From NCBI RefSeq assembly GCF_001509485.1, contig NZ_LLZI01000180.1, positions 1 through 64,000 of the forward strand: a DNA stretch of 64,000 bases, read 5' to 3'. The stretch is from Streptomyces sp. NRRL F-4489. Lineage in GTDB: Bacteria > Actinomycetota > Actinomycetes > Streptomycetales > Streptomycetaceae. Position numbers and translations under genes: made by a program. The notes beneath the pieces are model-generated. The model was not told the origin of the DNA. It saw only the letters and a list, made by a program, of their open reading frames with translations, and ran no database searches. Positions 34,602 through 44,444 of the stretch are shown here, piece after piece (position 1 is the first letter of the stretch; the number at the start of each line of letters is the position of its first letter).

Positions 34602-37487
34602 GTGACGGAAAATTTCGGGCGAAAGGGCGATGACGGGCGTCGTCCTCGGCCGGGGCCGAACGTGCGGAGCGTCGCGGGGCAGGTGCTCGTCCTCCAGCTG
34701 GCGCTCGTGGTGCTGATGGTGCTGGCCGCCGGGGTGACCCTCGTGCTCCAGGCCCGGCAGGCGACGATGGAGGAGGCCGAGAAGCGCTCGGCGGTCGCCG
34801 CCCAGGCGTTCGCGCACGCCCCCGGCACCGCCGCCGCGATGGAGTCCGCCGACCCCACCGCCCACCTCCAGCCGCGCGCCGAGGAGGCCCGCAAGGAGGC
34901 CGGGCTCGACTACCTCGTCGCGTTCAGCCCCACCGGCATCCGCTGGACCCACCCGGACCCCAAGCTGATCGGCAAGCGCGTCCCCGGCGGCTACGGCCCC
35001 GCGCTCGCCGGCCGGACCGTCACCTCCACCTCCTCCTCGGCCTTCGGCCGCGCCGTCGACACCACCGTGCCGGTCCGCGACCCGCGCGGCACGGTCGTCG
35101 GGCTGGTCGCGGCCGGCATCAAGGTCCAGCGGACGAACGAGTGGGCGCTCCAGCGGCTGCCGCTGCTGATCGGCAGCGCGGCCGGCGCGCTGGTCATCGG
35201 CGTCGGCGGGACGGCCCTGGTCAGCCGCCGGCTGCGGCGCCAGACGCACGGGCTGGACCCGGCCGAGATGGCCCGGATGTACGACCACCACGACGCCGTG
35301 CTGCACGCCGTCCGCGAGGGCGTCCTGATCATCGACCGGGACGGCCGGCTGGTGCTCGTCAACGACGAGGCGCGCCGCCTCCTCGGCCTCCCGGACGACG
35401 CCGAACGCCGCCGGGTCACCGAACTCGGCCTGGAGGCGGACATGGCCGCCCTGCTGGCCTCCGGGCGCGCCGCCACCGACGAGGTGCACCCGGCCGGCGA
35501 GCGGATGCTCGCGGTCAACATCCGCCCCACCGCCCCGTACGGCGGCCCCCAGGGCACCGCCGTCACCCTGCGCGACACCACCGAACTCCAGGCGCTGACC
35601 GGCCGGGCCGAGGTCGCCCAGCGGCGGCTGAAGCTGCTCTACGACGCGGGCATGCGGATCGGCAGCACGCTGGACATCGCCCGGACCGCGCGGGAGCTGG
35701 CCGCCGTGGCGGTCCCGCGCTTCGCCGACGTGGCCTCCGTCGAACTGCTGGAGCCCGTCCTGCGCGGCGAGGAGCCGGACGGCGGGCCCGGACCGATGCG
35801 GCGGCTGGCGGTCTGCGGGGTCCCGGAGGACTCGGCGGTCTACCGCGTCGGCGAGCGGATCCGCTTCGCCCCCGGCAGCCCCGTCGCGGAGGGCATCGCC
35901 GCGGCCCGCCCGGTCCTCGTCCCCGATCTGCGCGCCGAGCACGGCTGGCGGGCCGGGGACCCCGCCGACACCCAGCGGATCCTCGACAACGGCATCCGCT
36001 GCCTGATCGCCGTACCGCTGCGGGCCCGCGGGGCGGTGCTGGGGCTGGCGAGCTTCTGGCGGGCCGGGACGTCCGAACCGTTCGGCGCGGAGGACCTGTC
36101 GTTCGCCGAGGAGCTGGCCGCGCGGGCCGCGGTCTCCATCGACAACGCCCGCCGCTACACCCGCGAGCACGCCACCACCATCACCCTCCAGCGCAGCCTG
36201 CTGCCGCGCGCGCTGCCCAGCCAGTCGGCGCTGGAGGTGGCCCACCGCTACCTGCCCGCGCAGGCCGGGGTCGGCGGCGACTGGTTCGACCTGATCCCGC
36301 TGCCCGGCGCCCGGGTGGCCCTCGTCGTCGGCGATGTCGTCGGGCACGGCCTGCACGCCGCCGCGACCATGGGCCGGCTGCGCACCGCCGTGCTGAACTT
36401 CTCCGCCCTGGACCTGCCCCCCGACGAACTCCTCGGCCACCTGGACGAGCTGGTCAGCCATATCGACACCGACGAGGCCGGGCCGGAGTGGACCGAGGAC
36501 GCCGTCCCGCCGCTCCCGCACGCCCCGTACCGGCCACCGCCCGGGCCGCCCGCCGGCCCCGGGGACGGCGACGGTCCGGACGGGAGCCCGCCGGCGGAGC
36601 CGCTGGACGAGTCCCTGGTCGGCGACAGCGGCACCGGCATCACCGGCGCGACCTGCCTCTACGCCATCTACGACCCGGTCGGCGGCTGCGTCACCCTGGC
36701 CCGCGCCGGCCACCCCGGCCCGGCCGTGATCCGCCCGGACGGAACGGTGTCCTTCCCCGACGTCCCGGTCGCCCCGCCGCTCGGCCTCGGCGGCGGCCTG
36801 CCCGTCGAGACCACCGACCTCGTCCTCCCCGAGGGCTCCCGGCTCGTCCTCTACACCGATGGCCTGGTCGAGGACCGCGACCGCGATATCGACACCGGGC
36901 TGGACCTGCTGCACCGCACCCTGGCCGCCGGCCCGCACCGCGACCCGGAGGAGACCTGCGCCGCCGTCCTGGACGCGATGCTGCCCGAGCACCCCAGCGA
37001 CGACATCGCCCTGCTGGTGGCCCGTACCAAACTGCTCGACCCGGACCGCGTCGCCCAGTGGGACGTGCCCTCCGACCCGGCGGCCGTCGGTTCGATCCGC
37101 TCCGCCTGCATGCGGACGCTGGAGAGCTGGGGGCTGGCCGAGGCCGGCTTCACCACCGAGCTGATCCTCAGCGAACTGATCACCAACGCGATCCGCTACG
37201 GCGCCCAGCCCATCCGCGTCCGCCTGCTGTACGACCGCGCGCTGATCTGCGAGGTCTCGGACGGCACCAGCGCCTCCCCGCACCTGCGGCGGGCCACCAC
37301 CACCGACGAGGGCGGGCGCGGGCTGTTCCTCGTCGCCCAGTTCGCGCAGCGGTGGGGGACGCGCTACACGCCGGGCGGCAAGGTCATCTGGACCGAGCAG
37401 TCCCTGGACGGGCTGCGGCCGCCGGGCGGCCCCGGGGACGACGGTATCGACACCCTCCTCGACCAGTGGGACGAGCCGGCCCTCTGA
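34602..37487 (+). CDS. Membrane sensor phosphatase: extracytoplasmic sensor-PAS-GAF-SpoIIE-HATPase
   Basis: 961 aa. Order: helix 1 (~24-46), extracytoplasmic CitA/dCACHE-like sensor (~50-185, GLDYLVAFSPTGIRWTHPDP), helix 2 (~188-208), PAS (~225-330, GVLIIDRDGRLVLVNDEA), GAF (~350-510), PP2C/SpoIIE phosphatase (~545-790, VGGDWFDLIPL and VGDVVGHGLHAAA metal sites), and C-terminal HATPase (~815-935, LSELITNAIRYG; GGRGLFLVAQF). Such proteins control sigma-factor partner switching. GTG 34602 lies 6 bases after a -10-like TAAATA, suggesting a leaderless transcript; a competing out-of-frame short ORF with a strong ribosome site overlaps it. Confidence 0.9.
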   Translation: MTENFGRKGDDGRRPRPGPNVRSVAGQVLVLQLALVVLMVLAAGVTLVLQARQATMEEAEKRSAVAAQAFAHAPGTAAAMESADPTAHLQPRAEEARKEAGLDYLVAFSPTGIRWTHPDPKLIGKRVPGGYGPALAGRTVTSTSSSAFGRAVDTTVPVRDPRGTVVGLVAAGIKVQRTNEWALQRLPLLIGSAAGALVIGVGGTALVSRRLRRQTHGLDPAEMARMYDHHDAVLHAVREGVLIIDRDGRLVLVNDEARRLLGLPDDAERRRVTELGLEADMAALLASGRAATDEVHPAGERMLAVNIRPTAPYGGPQGTAVTLRDTTELQALTGRAEVAQRRLKLLYDAGMRIGSTLDIARTARELAAVAVPRFADVASVELLEPVLRGEEPDGGPGPMRRLAVCGVPEDSAVYRVGERIRFAPGSPVAEGIAAARPVLVPDLRAEHGWRAGDPADTQRILDNGIRCLIAVPLRARGAVLGLASFWRAGTSEPFGAEDLSFAEELAARAAVSIDNARRYTREHATTITLQRSLLPRALPSQSALEVAHRYLPAQAGVGGDWFDLIPLPGARVALVVGDVVGHGLHAAATMGRLRTAVLNFSALDLPPDELLGHLDELVSHIDTDEAGPEWTEDAVPPLPHAPYRPPPGPPAGPGDGDGPDGSPPAEPLDESLVGDSGTGITGATCLYAIYDPVGGCVTLARAGHPGPAVIRPDGTVSFPDVPVAPPLGLGGGLPVETTDLVLPEGSRLVLYTDGLVEDRDRDIDTGLDLLHRTLAAGPHRDPEETCAAVLDAMLPEHPSDDIALLVARTKLLDPDRVAQWDVPSDPAAVGSIRSACMRTLESWGLAEAGFTTELILSELITNAIRYGAQPIRVRLLYDRALICEVSDGTSASPHLRRATTTDEGGRGLFLVAQFAQRWGTRYTPGGKVIWTEQSLDGLRPPGGPGDDGIDTLLDQWDEPAL

Positions 37488-37602
37488 CCCCGGTGCCGCC
37501 CCCGCGCGCCCACCGGATGCAGCCCGCTCCTCCCCTGGCTAACCTCGACCGAAGGACCGGCAGGACCGCCGGCGCGGCCCGGCCCGGACGCAGGGAGGCC
37601 CC

Positions 37603-38085
37603 ATGCGGAAGCTGCTCGACGCGCGCGATATCGCCCCTCGCCTCACCACCGGCGCGTTCATCCTGAACTCCGGGCTGACGCTGTGGGGCGCGGACCGGCA
37701 GACCGCGGAATCCGTGCACGGCATGGCCGCCACGGCCTACCCGTTCCTGGCGAAACTGCCCCCCGAACGCTTCACCCGGCTGCTCGCCGCCTCGGAGATC
37801 GGGCTCGGCGGCGCCCTGCTCGCGCCGGTCGTCCCGTCCCGGCTGGCGGGCCTGGCCCTGACCGGTTTCGCCGGCGGTCTGGTGGGGCTTTACCTCCGGC
37901 TGCCCGGTATGCGGGAACCGGGCAGCATCCGCCCCACCCAGGAGGGCATGCCGGTGGCCAAGGACGTCTGGATGCTGGGCTCCGGGCTGGGGCTGCTGTG
38001 CGCCCGGTCGCGCGGGGCCGCCCCCTGCCGCTGCCGGCGCGCCCGGCACCACCGCGGCCACCACTGCCCGCGCGGCCGCCGCTGA
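37603..38085 (+). CDS. Small membrane protein with Cys/His/Arg-rich tail
   Basis: 160 aa. Hydrophobic segments around 15-30, 60-80, 82-98 and 118-135 suggest a DoxX-like or similar small integral membrane protein (LTTGAFILNSGLTLWG; ASEIGLGGALLAPVV; LAGLALTGFAGGLVGLYL). The last ~25 residues, CRCRRARHHRGHHCPRGRR, are extremely basic with Cys and His and unlike the rest. ATG 37603 has GGGAGG four bases upstream. No confident family assignment. Confidence 0.65.
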   Translation: MRKLLDARDIAPRLTTGAFILNSGLTLWGADRQTAESVHGMAATAYPFLAKLPPERFTRLLAASEIGLGGALLAPVVPSRLAGLALTGFAGGLVGLYLRLPGMREPGSIRPTQEGMPVAKDVWMLGSGLGLLCARSRGAAPCRCRRARHHRGHHCPRGRR

Positions 38086-38103
38086 GGCGCGGCGGCCGCC
38101 GCT

Positions 38104-38568
38104 TCACGGCCGTCGGGCGGCCTCCCGGCGGGCGCGGAGGGTCCGGGCCGTCCGGGCCGCGCCCGCGCAGGCGGCTCCGGCCAGTCCCGCCGCGGCCAGC
38201 GCCCACAGGCTCGTACGGTCGGCCTGGCCCCAGGCCAGTTCCGCGCGCTGGTGGACCACGAAGCCGTCGAAGAACATCCAGGAGACCAGGACGACGGCCG
38301 GGACCAGCCGGAGCCGGGCCGCCGCGGCGACCGCGACGGTCAGCAGCGCGAACGCGGCGAGCGCGAAGGGCAGCGGGGCGGCCCGGCCGGTGGCCAGCAG
38401 GGCCGTCGCCACCACGGCCGCCGCCGCGGCCCCGACCGGCAGCGCGAGATCCCGCCCCAGGTCGTCCGGAGGGCGCGCGGGGCGCTCCCGGCGCGGGGCG
38501 GCTGACGCGGCCGGGGCGCGAACGGGGGCGAGGGCGGGAGGAGTCGGGGGGTGCTGGAGGGTGGCCAT
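38104..38568 (-). CDS. Small membrane protein, function unknown
   Basis: 154 aa. A Pro/Ala-rich N-terminus (~40 residues) is followed by four predicted membrane helices (LALPVGAAAAAVVATALLA; PLPFALAAFALLTVAVAAAA; LVPAVVLVSWMFFDGFVV; SLWALAAAGLAGAACAG) and an Arg-rich C-terminus. The WMFFDGFVVHQRAELAWG segment is the most distinctive. ATG 38568 has AGGAGG seven bases upstream. Diverges from the APC permease gene; no family recognised with certainty. Confidence 0.65.
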   Translation of the reverse strand: MATLQHPPTPPALAPVRAPAASAAPRRERPARPPDDLGRDLALPVGAAAAAVVATALLATGRAAPLPFALAAFALLTVAVAAAARLRLVPAVVLVSWMFFDGFVVHQRAELAWGQADRTSLWALAAAGLAGAACAGAARTARTLRARREAARRP

Positions 38569-38843
38569 GGGGACACCTCCTGGGGTGGCCCGGGCGCGGG
38601 GCTCCGGTGGGGTGGGGACCGTCTGGTGCCAGCGTGCGCGCGGCGGGGCGCCGGTGGCCGGTTCGGCGGGGACCTTGACGCGGTGTGTACGGCGGGCGGG
38701 GGCTTTCTGACGCGTTCCTGACGCGGGGGCCCGGCGCCGGATGGTTCCGTCAGGCGCCCCTGGGGGCGGGGAGTGCGGGGTACGTGTTGCATACTCGCTC
38801 CTCGTTGCTCCGGATGACTGAACGATCGGCAGGACGTGGCCGC

Positions 38844-40814
38844 ATGACCAGTACGCAGGTGGACCCCGCTCCGCCGTCCACCGCCACCGCACCGAGGTGG
38901 CGGTCCTGGCTGCTGGACGGACTCAGCGAGCAGAGCGCCCGCCACCCCGGACCGCACGGGACGCCGCCCGCCGAGCACAAGGGGCACTCGTGGTGGCGGG
39001 TGATGTGCCTGACGGGTGTCGACTACTTCTCCACGCTCGGGTACCAGCCCGGTATCGCGGCGCTGGCGGCGGGGCTGCTGTCGCCGTTCGCCACGCTGGT
39101 GCTGATCGCGCTGACGCTGCTGGGCGCGCTGCCGGTCTACCGGCGGGTGGCCAAGGAGAGCCCGCACGGCGAGGGTTCGATCGCGATGCTGGAGCGGCTG
39201 CTGCCCTGGTGGGCGGGGAAGCTGCTGGTGCTGGTGCTGCTGGGCTTCGCGGCCACGGACTTCGTCATCACCATGACGCTGTCGGCGGCGGACGCCTCGG
39301 CCCATGTCGTGGAGAACCCTTTCGCCCCGGCGGCGCTGCACGGCGCGAACCTGTGGATCACGCTGCTGCTGCTCGCCGCGCTCGGCGCCGTCTTCCTCAA
39401 GGGCTTCCGGGAGGCGATCGGGATAGCGGTGGCGCTGGTCGGCGTCTATCTGGTGCTCAATGTCGTGGTGCTGGCCACCTCGGCCTGGCAGGTGCTCGCG
39501 CACCCGGTGGCGATCGGCGACTGGTGGCAGGCGATGACCGCGCAGCACTCGTCGCCGCTGGCGATCGCCGGGGTGGCGCTGCTGGTCTTCCCGAAGCTGG
39601 CGCTGGGCATGTCCGGTTTCGAGACCGGGGTGGCGGTGATGCCGCAGGTGCGCGGGGGCGCCGGGGACACGCCGGAGAAGCCGGCCGGCCGGATCCGGGA
39701 CACCCGGCGGCTGCTGACCACCGCCGCGCTGATCATGAGCGGTTTCCTGCTGCTGTCCAGTCTGGCGACCACCATCCTGATCCCGCAGAAGGAGTTCGCG
39801 CCGGGCGGCGCGGCCAACGGGCGCGCGCTGGCGTATCTGGCGCACCAGCACCTGGGCGAGGCGTTCGGCACGGTCTACGACCTGTCGACCATCGCCATCC
39901 TGTGGTTCGCGGGGGCGTCGGCGATGGCCGGGCTGCTCAACCTCGTCCCGCGCTACCTGCCGCGCTACGGCATGGCGCCGGAGTGGACCCGGGCGGTGCG
40001 GCCGCTGGTGCTGATCTTCCTGGCGATCGCGTTCGCCATCACGGTCGTCTTCGACGCGAGCGTGGACGAGCAGAGCGGCGCCTACGCGACCGGTGTGCTG
40101 GTGCTGATGCTCTCGGCGTCGTTCGCCTCGACGGTGGCGGCGCGGCACCGGGGGCACCGGGGCGCGGCCATCGGTTTCGGGGCGATCACCCTGGTGTTCG
40201 GCTACACGCTGGTCACGAACGTGATCGAGCGGCCGGACGGGCTGAAGATCGCGCTGCTGTTCATCCTCGGGATCCTGCTGACGTCGTTCGCCTCCCGGGT
40301 GCACCGGGCGTTCGAACTCCGCGCCGCCGACGTGGTGTTCGACGCGACGGCGGAGCGGCTGATCGAGGAGGCGATGGCGGCCGGGCCGCTGCGGGTGATC
40401 GCCAACGAACCGCAGGAGCAGGACGCCGAGGACTACCGCGAGAAGGAGTACAGCCAGCGCGAGGAGACCCATATCCCCGACGGCGGGCCGGTGCTGTTCC
40501 TGGAGGTGCTGGTCGAGGACTCCTCGGACTTCACCGCCGAACTGCACGTGCACGGCGTGGAGCGGTACGGGACGCGGATCCTGCGGGTGGAGGGCGCGGG
40601 CGTGCCGAACACCCTGGCCGCGGTGCTGATGCGGCTGCGGGACCGTACGGGGCAGGTGCCGCACATCTACTTCAACTGGACGGAGGGGCATCCGCTCAGC
40701 CATCTGCTGCGGTTCCTGGTGTTCGGTGACGGCGAGGTCGCGCCGGTCACCCGCGAGGTACTGCGGCGGGCGGAGCCGGACCTGCGGCGGCGGCCGCGGG
40801 TGCACGTGGGCTGA
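38844..40814 (+). CDS. APC-superfamily permease with cytoplasmic C-terminal domain
   Basis: 656 aa. About 12 membrane helices with the N-terminal signature [20 protein letters not shown] and [11 protein letters not shown], found in a group of actinobacterial APC permeases related to amino-acid and potassium transporters. Residues ~500-656 are cytoplasmic ([39 protein letters not shown]) and may be regulatory. Substrate cannot be fixed; amino acid or K+ are both possible. ATG 38844 has AGGA nine bases upstream; ATG 38814 is an in-frame alternative near a -10-like CATACT. The leader holds repeated TGACGCG words. Confidence 0.82.
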   Translation: MTSTQVDPAPPSTATAPRWRSWLLDGLSEQSARHPGPHGTPPAEHKGHSWWRVMCLTGVDYFSTLGYQPGIAALAAGLLSPFATLVLIALTLLGALPVYRRVAKESPHGEGSIAMLERLLPWWAGKLLVLVLLGFAATDFVITMTLSAADASAHVVENPFAPAALHGANLWITLLLLAALGAVFLKGFREAIGIAVALVGVYLVLNVVVLATSAWQVLAHPVAIGDWWQAMTAQHSSPLAIAGVALLVFPKLALGMSGFETGVAVMPQVRGGAGDTPEKPAGRIRDTRRLLTTAALIMSGFLLLSSLATTILIPQKEFAPGGAANGRALAYLAHQHLGEAFGTVYDLSTIAILWFAGASAMAGLLNLVPRYLPRYGMAPEWTRAVRPLVLIFLAIAFAITVVFDASVDEQSGAYATGVLVLMLSASFASTVAARHRGHRGAAIGFGAITLVFGYTLVTNVIERPDGLKIALLFILGILLTSFASRVHRAFELRAADVVFDATAERLIEEAMAAGPLRVIANEPQEQDAEDYREKEYSQREETHIPDGGPVLFLEVLVEDSSDFTAELHVHGVERYGTRILRVEGAGVPNTLAAVLMRLRDRTGQVPHIYFNWTEGHPLSHLLRFLVFGDGEVAPVTREVLRRAEPDLRRRPRVHVG

Positions 40815-40857
40815 GTCCCGCCCACGGGCCGGCCCCGCGCCCGCCGCCGGGGCCGGC

Positions 40858-42081
40858 TCAGCGCGCCGCGACGCCCGGGTAGAAGTCCCGGGGCCGGCCG
40901 CGGCCGTCCTTGAGGCGGCCGAGCAGGCCCGCCGGGTACTCGATCAGCCAGTAGCTCGCGGCGGCCACCGGGAGCGCGGCGAGGAAGACCAGCGGCAGCG
41001 CCCAGGGGAAGCCGGCCGGTCCGGGCGGCAGCAGGCCGGCGGTGTGCAGCAGCAGCATCACCGGCTCGTGCCAGATGAAGAGCGAGTAGCTGACCAGGCC
41101 GACGGGCGTGAGCCAGCGGGCGGTGAGGAAGCGGTTCCAGGCGGTGCGCCGGCGGATGTGCAGGGTGCTCAGGAGCAGCAGCGCCCACAGGGCGGCGGCG
41201 ATCGGGTGGTAGTAGGTGAAGGGGAAGCTCTCCGGGTCGGACCGCAGGGAGAGGGTGAACAGGCCGGCCAGGGTGAGCACGGTGAGCGGCAGCGCGGCGC
41301 GCCGCGGCAGCCGGGCCCGGTCGCCGAGCGCGGCCAGCACCACCGCCAGCGCCATCCCGGCCGCGAAGCCGCCGAAGCGGGCCTGCGGGCCGAAGTAGGC
41401 GACCCAGTCGGTGTGCGGGATGCCGAGCCCGTAGTGGGCCACGGTGATCCAGGCCAGCGGCGCGGCGTAGAGGGCCAGGCAGCCGGCGAGCAGCAGCGCC
41501 ACCCGGCTGCCGCGGCGGCGCAGCCGGCGGCAGGCGCGGACGGCGAGCGGGCCGAGGCCGGCCAGCACCGCGTAGAAGAGCACCTCCAGGGAGAGGGACC
41601 AGGTCGGGCCGAGGGTGTAGAAGATCCGGTCCTGGTCGAAGACGTGGGTGAACGTGAGGTGTTCGAGCAGGTCGCGCCAGTCGCCGGGGAGGGTGGGGTT
41701 GCGGGTGGCCCAGACGACGAGGACGGCCAGGACGTAGAGCGGGAGGATGCGGACCGCGCGGCGGAAGAGGAAGGCGCGGGCCGGGCGGGTGGTGCCGCCG
41801 TCCAGGGCGGCGCGGGCGTAGGAGTGGGTGAGCAGGAAGGCGGAGAGGACGAAGAAGAGGTCGATGACCTCCAGGGAGAGCAGGGCGTCGAGGGCGGCGT
41901 TGTCGACCGGCGGGTGGGCGCCGGCGGCGTCGTAGGCGGTGTACTGCTGCCAGACGTGGAAGGCGACGGTGCTCAGGGCGGCCAGGCCGCGGAAGCCGTC
42001 GATATCGCGGGCGCGGCGGGCCGGGGCGGTCCGGCCGGCGGCCGGGGGCGCGGGCGGGGCGGCGGCGGTGGCGGTGGTCAT
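40858..42081 (-). CDS. Acyltransferase-3 (OafA/YrhL-type) membrane protein
   Basis: 407 aa, about ten membrane helices. The family start DIDGFRGLAALSTVAFHVWQ is present with the catalytic-type His near residue 42, then the Arg-containing FLFRRAVRILPLYVLAV near 105 and SLSLEVLFYAVLAGLGPLAV near 165. These enzymes O-acylate surface polysaccharides, peptidoglycan or secondary metabolites. Its ATG overlaps the stop of the upstream glycosyltransferase gene (ATGA), so the pair is translationally coupled; the likely job is to decorate the polysaccharide made by that synthase. Confidence 0.93.
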   Translation of the reverse strand: MTTATAAAPPAPPAAGRTAPARRARDIDGFRGLAALSTVAFHVWQQYTAYDAAGAHPPVDNAALDALLSLEVIDLFFVLSAFLLTHSYARAALDGGTTRPARAFLFRRAVRILPLYVLAVLVVWATRNPTLPGDWRDLLEHLTFTHVFDQDRIFYTLGPTWSLSLEVLFYAVLAGLGPLAVRACRRLRRRGSRVALLLAGCLALYAAPLAWITVAHYGLGIPHTDWVAYFGPQARFGGFAAGMALAVVLAALGDRARLPRRAALPLTVLTLAGLFTLSLRSDPESFPFTYYHPIAAALWALLLLSTLHIRRRTAWNRFLTARWLTPVGLVSYSLFIWHEPVMLLLHTAGLLPPGPAGFPWALPLVFLAALPVAAASYWLIEYPAGLLGRLKDGRGRPRDFYPGVAAR

Positions 42082-44444
42082 CGGCGGGCCTCCGCGGGGG
42101 CGGTGCGGCCGCGCGGGGTGACCCGCCAGCGGCGGTCGCCGAGGGCCTCCTTGAGGTGCGCCTGGCGGGCGACCATGTTCTTGAAGTGGCTGTAGAAGAC
42201 GGTCGAGACCAGCAGGTACGACCAGAACCACCCGCGGCGGGCGCGGAGTTCGGGTACGGCCAGGCGCCAGGCGAACAGGGCCTGGACGGGTCCGGCGCCG
42301 AGGGTGAGCAGGACGGCGAGTACGCACAGCGGGACGGCCCAGTGGAGGTTCTGGGGGCCGCCGGCCTTCCAGGCGGCGTAGCCGAGGACGGGGAGGATCT
42401 GCAGGGTGAGCCAGGGCTGGATCTCGCGCCAGCCGAGGAGGGCCAGCAGCCCCAGTTTCTGACGTACCGTCAGTGCGGGTGAACGCAGGCCGCGCCAGAG
42501 GTGTTTGAGGGAGACCTGGAGCCAGCCCTGGGCCCAGCGGGAGCGCTGGTTCCACAGCGCGGTGAGGGTGGTGGGGGCGAGTTCGCGGGAGAGCAGGGTG
42601 CGGTCGACGGCGATCCGGGCGCCGGCGGTCAGGGCGCGCAGGGTGGAGTCGATGTCCTCGGTGAGCATCGAGCCGTGCATCCGGGTGCGGGCCAGGAGGT
42701 CGGTGCGCCAGAAGCCGTTGGAGCCGCCGAAGACGCCGAAGCCGTGGAGCCGGGTGCGGCCGGGGTGGCTGACGGCGTAGATCGCCTCGAATTCGACGGC
42801 GACGAGCCGGGCGGTGCGGGAGCTGTCGCCGTTGCGGACCACGCAGTGGCCCTGGACCACGTCGTAGCCGTTGGAGAGCCAGTGCCAGGCGTGCCGGAAG
42901 GCGTGCGGGGCGGGGTGGTGGTCGGCGTCGAAGATGCCGACGAACTCGCCGCGGACCCGGGTGGCGGCGGCGTTGACGTTCTGCGCCTTGGAGGTGGAGC
43001 CGGCCACCGGCAGCAGCACGAGCCGGGGGTCGCGGGCGGCGATCGCGCGCAGGGTGTCCTCGACGGGCAGCGGGTGCGGGGTGTTGTAGGCGAGGACGAT
43101 CTCCAGCTCGCCCGGGTAGTCCTGGCGCAGGAACGCCTCGACGGTCTCGGTGATGGTGGCGGCCTCGTTGGGGAGGTACGCGGCGATGACGGCGCTGGCC
43201 GGCGGGTAGGGGGCGCCGGGCCGTTCGGGGCGGGGCGGGGCGTCCAGCGCGTAGAGGGATTCGAGGATGATCAGCAGCGCGGAGAGCACCAGTCCGGCGA
43301 CCACCACCCAGTACATCGCCGAGCCGAGGTCCCAGCCGGCCAGGTACGCCTGGCGGTAGACGGCGAACGGCACGCCGATGCCCAGCAGCAGCGCCAGCAC
43401 CGGGGAGAGGGCGAGCAGCGCGGGGCGCAGCAGGGCGCGCAGCGGGGGACGGCGGTGCCGGTGCGGGGTCTCGCGCATCCAGGGGGCGTAGCGGACCGGG
43501 CGCAGGTCGCGGTGGCGCAGGGCCTCGCGGGCGGCGTCGCGGGCGCGGTCGGCGGCGTCGGCCGCGCCGGTGGCCTCGGTGGCCTCGGTGAGCGGGAGCC
43601 AGCCGATGGCGGGGGTGAGGCGGACGTGCTCGTCGGCGACGACGAAGCGGGTGCCGGCCGCGGCGGTGGCCAGGTCGGTCAGGGCGCGGCGGGCGGCGTC
43701 CTCGCCGATGCCCGGGAGCAGCATCAGCAGCCGGCCCTCGTCGTCGTGGCCGAGCCGGCCGCAGGCGCCGCCGAGCCGTTCGGCGAGGGCGGCGAGCCGT
43801 TCGGCGGTCTCGCGCCGGACGCGGGGGCCGAGGCGGTCCTCCAGGGCGGGGAGTTCGGCGACCGCGAGGACGGCGAGGACGCCGCCGTGCCGGGCGGCCT
43901 CGGGGCGCCGCAGCTCGCGCTCGACCTCGTCCAGGAAGTGGGCGCGGGAGTACAGACCGGTGCGCGGGTCGCGGAGCAGGTGCTCGACGGGGACCGGGAC
44001 GCGGCGGAGCTTGGCCTCGATGCGGGCGGAGAGTTCGTCCGGATCGGAGGTCTCGGGTATGCAGTCGTCGGCGCCGCCGCGGAGCAGATCGGCGGCGCCG
44101 GTGCGGCCGGGGGCGCCGGTGACCACGATCAGCGGCAGGGCGCGGCCGGCGGGGTCGGTGCGGACCGCGCGCACGACATCCGTTCCGGCGGTGCCCGGTT
44201 CGTCCAGGGCGACCACGGCGTCCGGGGCGGCCTGGCGGACGCCGGGGCCGGCGCCGTCGGGCGGGGCGTGGCTGACGTCGTGCCCGGTGGTGCGCAGGGT
44301 GCGGGTGAGGCGTTCCAGGCGGGGGCCCGGGGTGCCGATGACGAGGACGCGGCCGGCGGGGCGGGGGCCGGGGGTGGCGCGGCCCGTTCCGCCGAGCAGG
44401 GCCGTGGGTGAGCCCTGGGAGGGTGCGGGGTGCGAAGTGAGCAC
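42078..44444 (-). CDS. Receiver-like/GGDEF-like/family-2 glycosyltransferase fusion
   Basis: 788 aa. Residues ~32-145 look like a response-regulator receiver (VLVIGTPGPRLERLTRTL; D81 in VALDEPG as phosphoacceptor position; PLIVVTG). Residues ~158-305 resemble a diguanylate cyclase fold (DPRTGLYSRAHFLDEVEREL) whose GGDEF signature reads GHDDEG, so catalysis is unlikely. Two helices follow (~340-398), then a processive GT2 domain (~416-640) with DAD 506-508, TED 595-597 and QRSRW 633-637, and further helices. This is a polysaccharide synthase of the cellulose/hyaluronan/PNAG type with built-in regulatory domains. GTG 44444 has AAAGGA upstream. Confidence 0.9.
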   Translation of the reverse strand: MLTSHPAPSQGSPTALLGGTGRATPGPRPAGRVLVIGTPGPRLERLTRTLRTTGHDVSHAPPDGAGPGVRQAAPDAVVALDEPGTAGTDVVRAVRTDPAGRALPLIVVTGAPGRTGAADLLRGGADDCIPETSDPDELSARIEAKLRRVPVPVEHLLRDPRTGLYSRAHFLDEVERELRRPEAARHGGVLAVLAVAELPALEDRLGPRVRRETAERLAALAERLGGACGRLGHDDEGRLLMLLPGIGEDAARRALTDLATAAAGTRFVVADEHVRLTPAIGWLPLTEATEATGAADAADRARDAAREALRHRDLRPVRYAPWMRETPHRHRRPPLRALLRPALLALSPVLALLLGIGVPFAVYRQAYLAGWDLGSAMYWVVVAGLVLSALLIILESLYALDAPPRPERPGAPYPPASAVIAAYLPNEAATITETVEAFLRQDYPGELEIVLAYNTPHPLPVEDTLRAIAARDPRLVLLPVAGSTSKAQNVNAAATRVRGEFVGIFDADHHPAPHAFRHAWHWLSNGYDVVQGHCVVRNGDSSRTARLVAVEFEAIYAVSHPGRTRLHGFGVFGGSNGFWRTDLLARTRMHGSMLTEDIDSTLRALTAGARIAVDRTLLSRELAPTTLTALWNQRSRWAQGWLQVSLKHLWRGLRSPALTVRQKLGLLALLGWREIQPWLTLQILPVLGYAAWKAGGPQNLHWAVPLCVLAVLLTLGAGPVQALFAWRLAVPELRARRGWFWSYLLVSTVFYSHFKNMVARQAHLKEALGDRRWRVTPRGRTAPAEARR

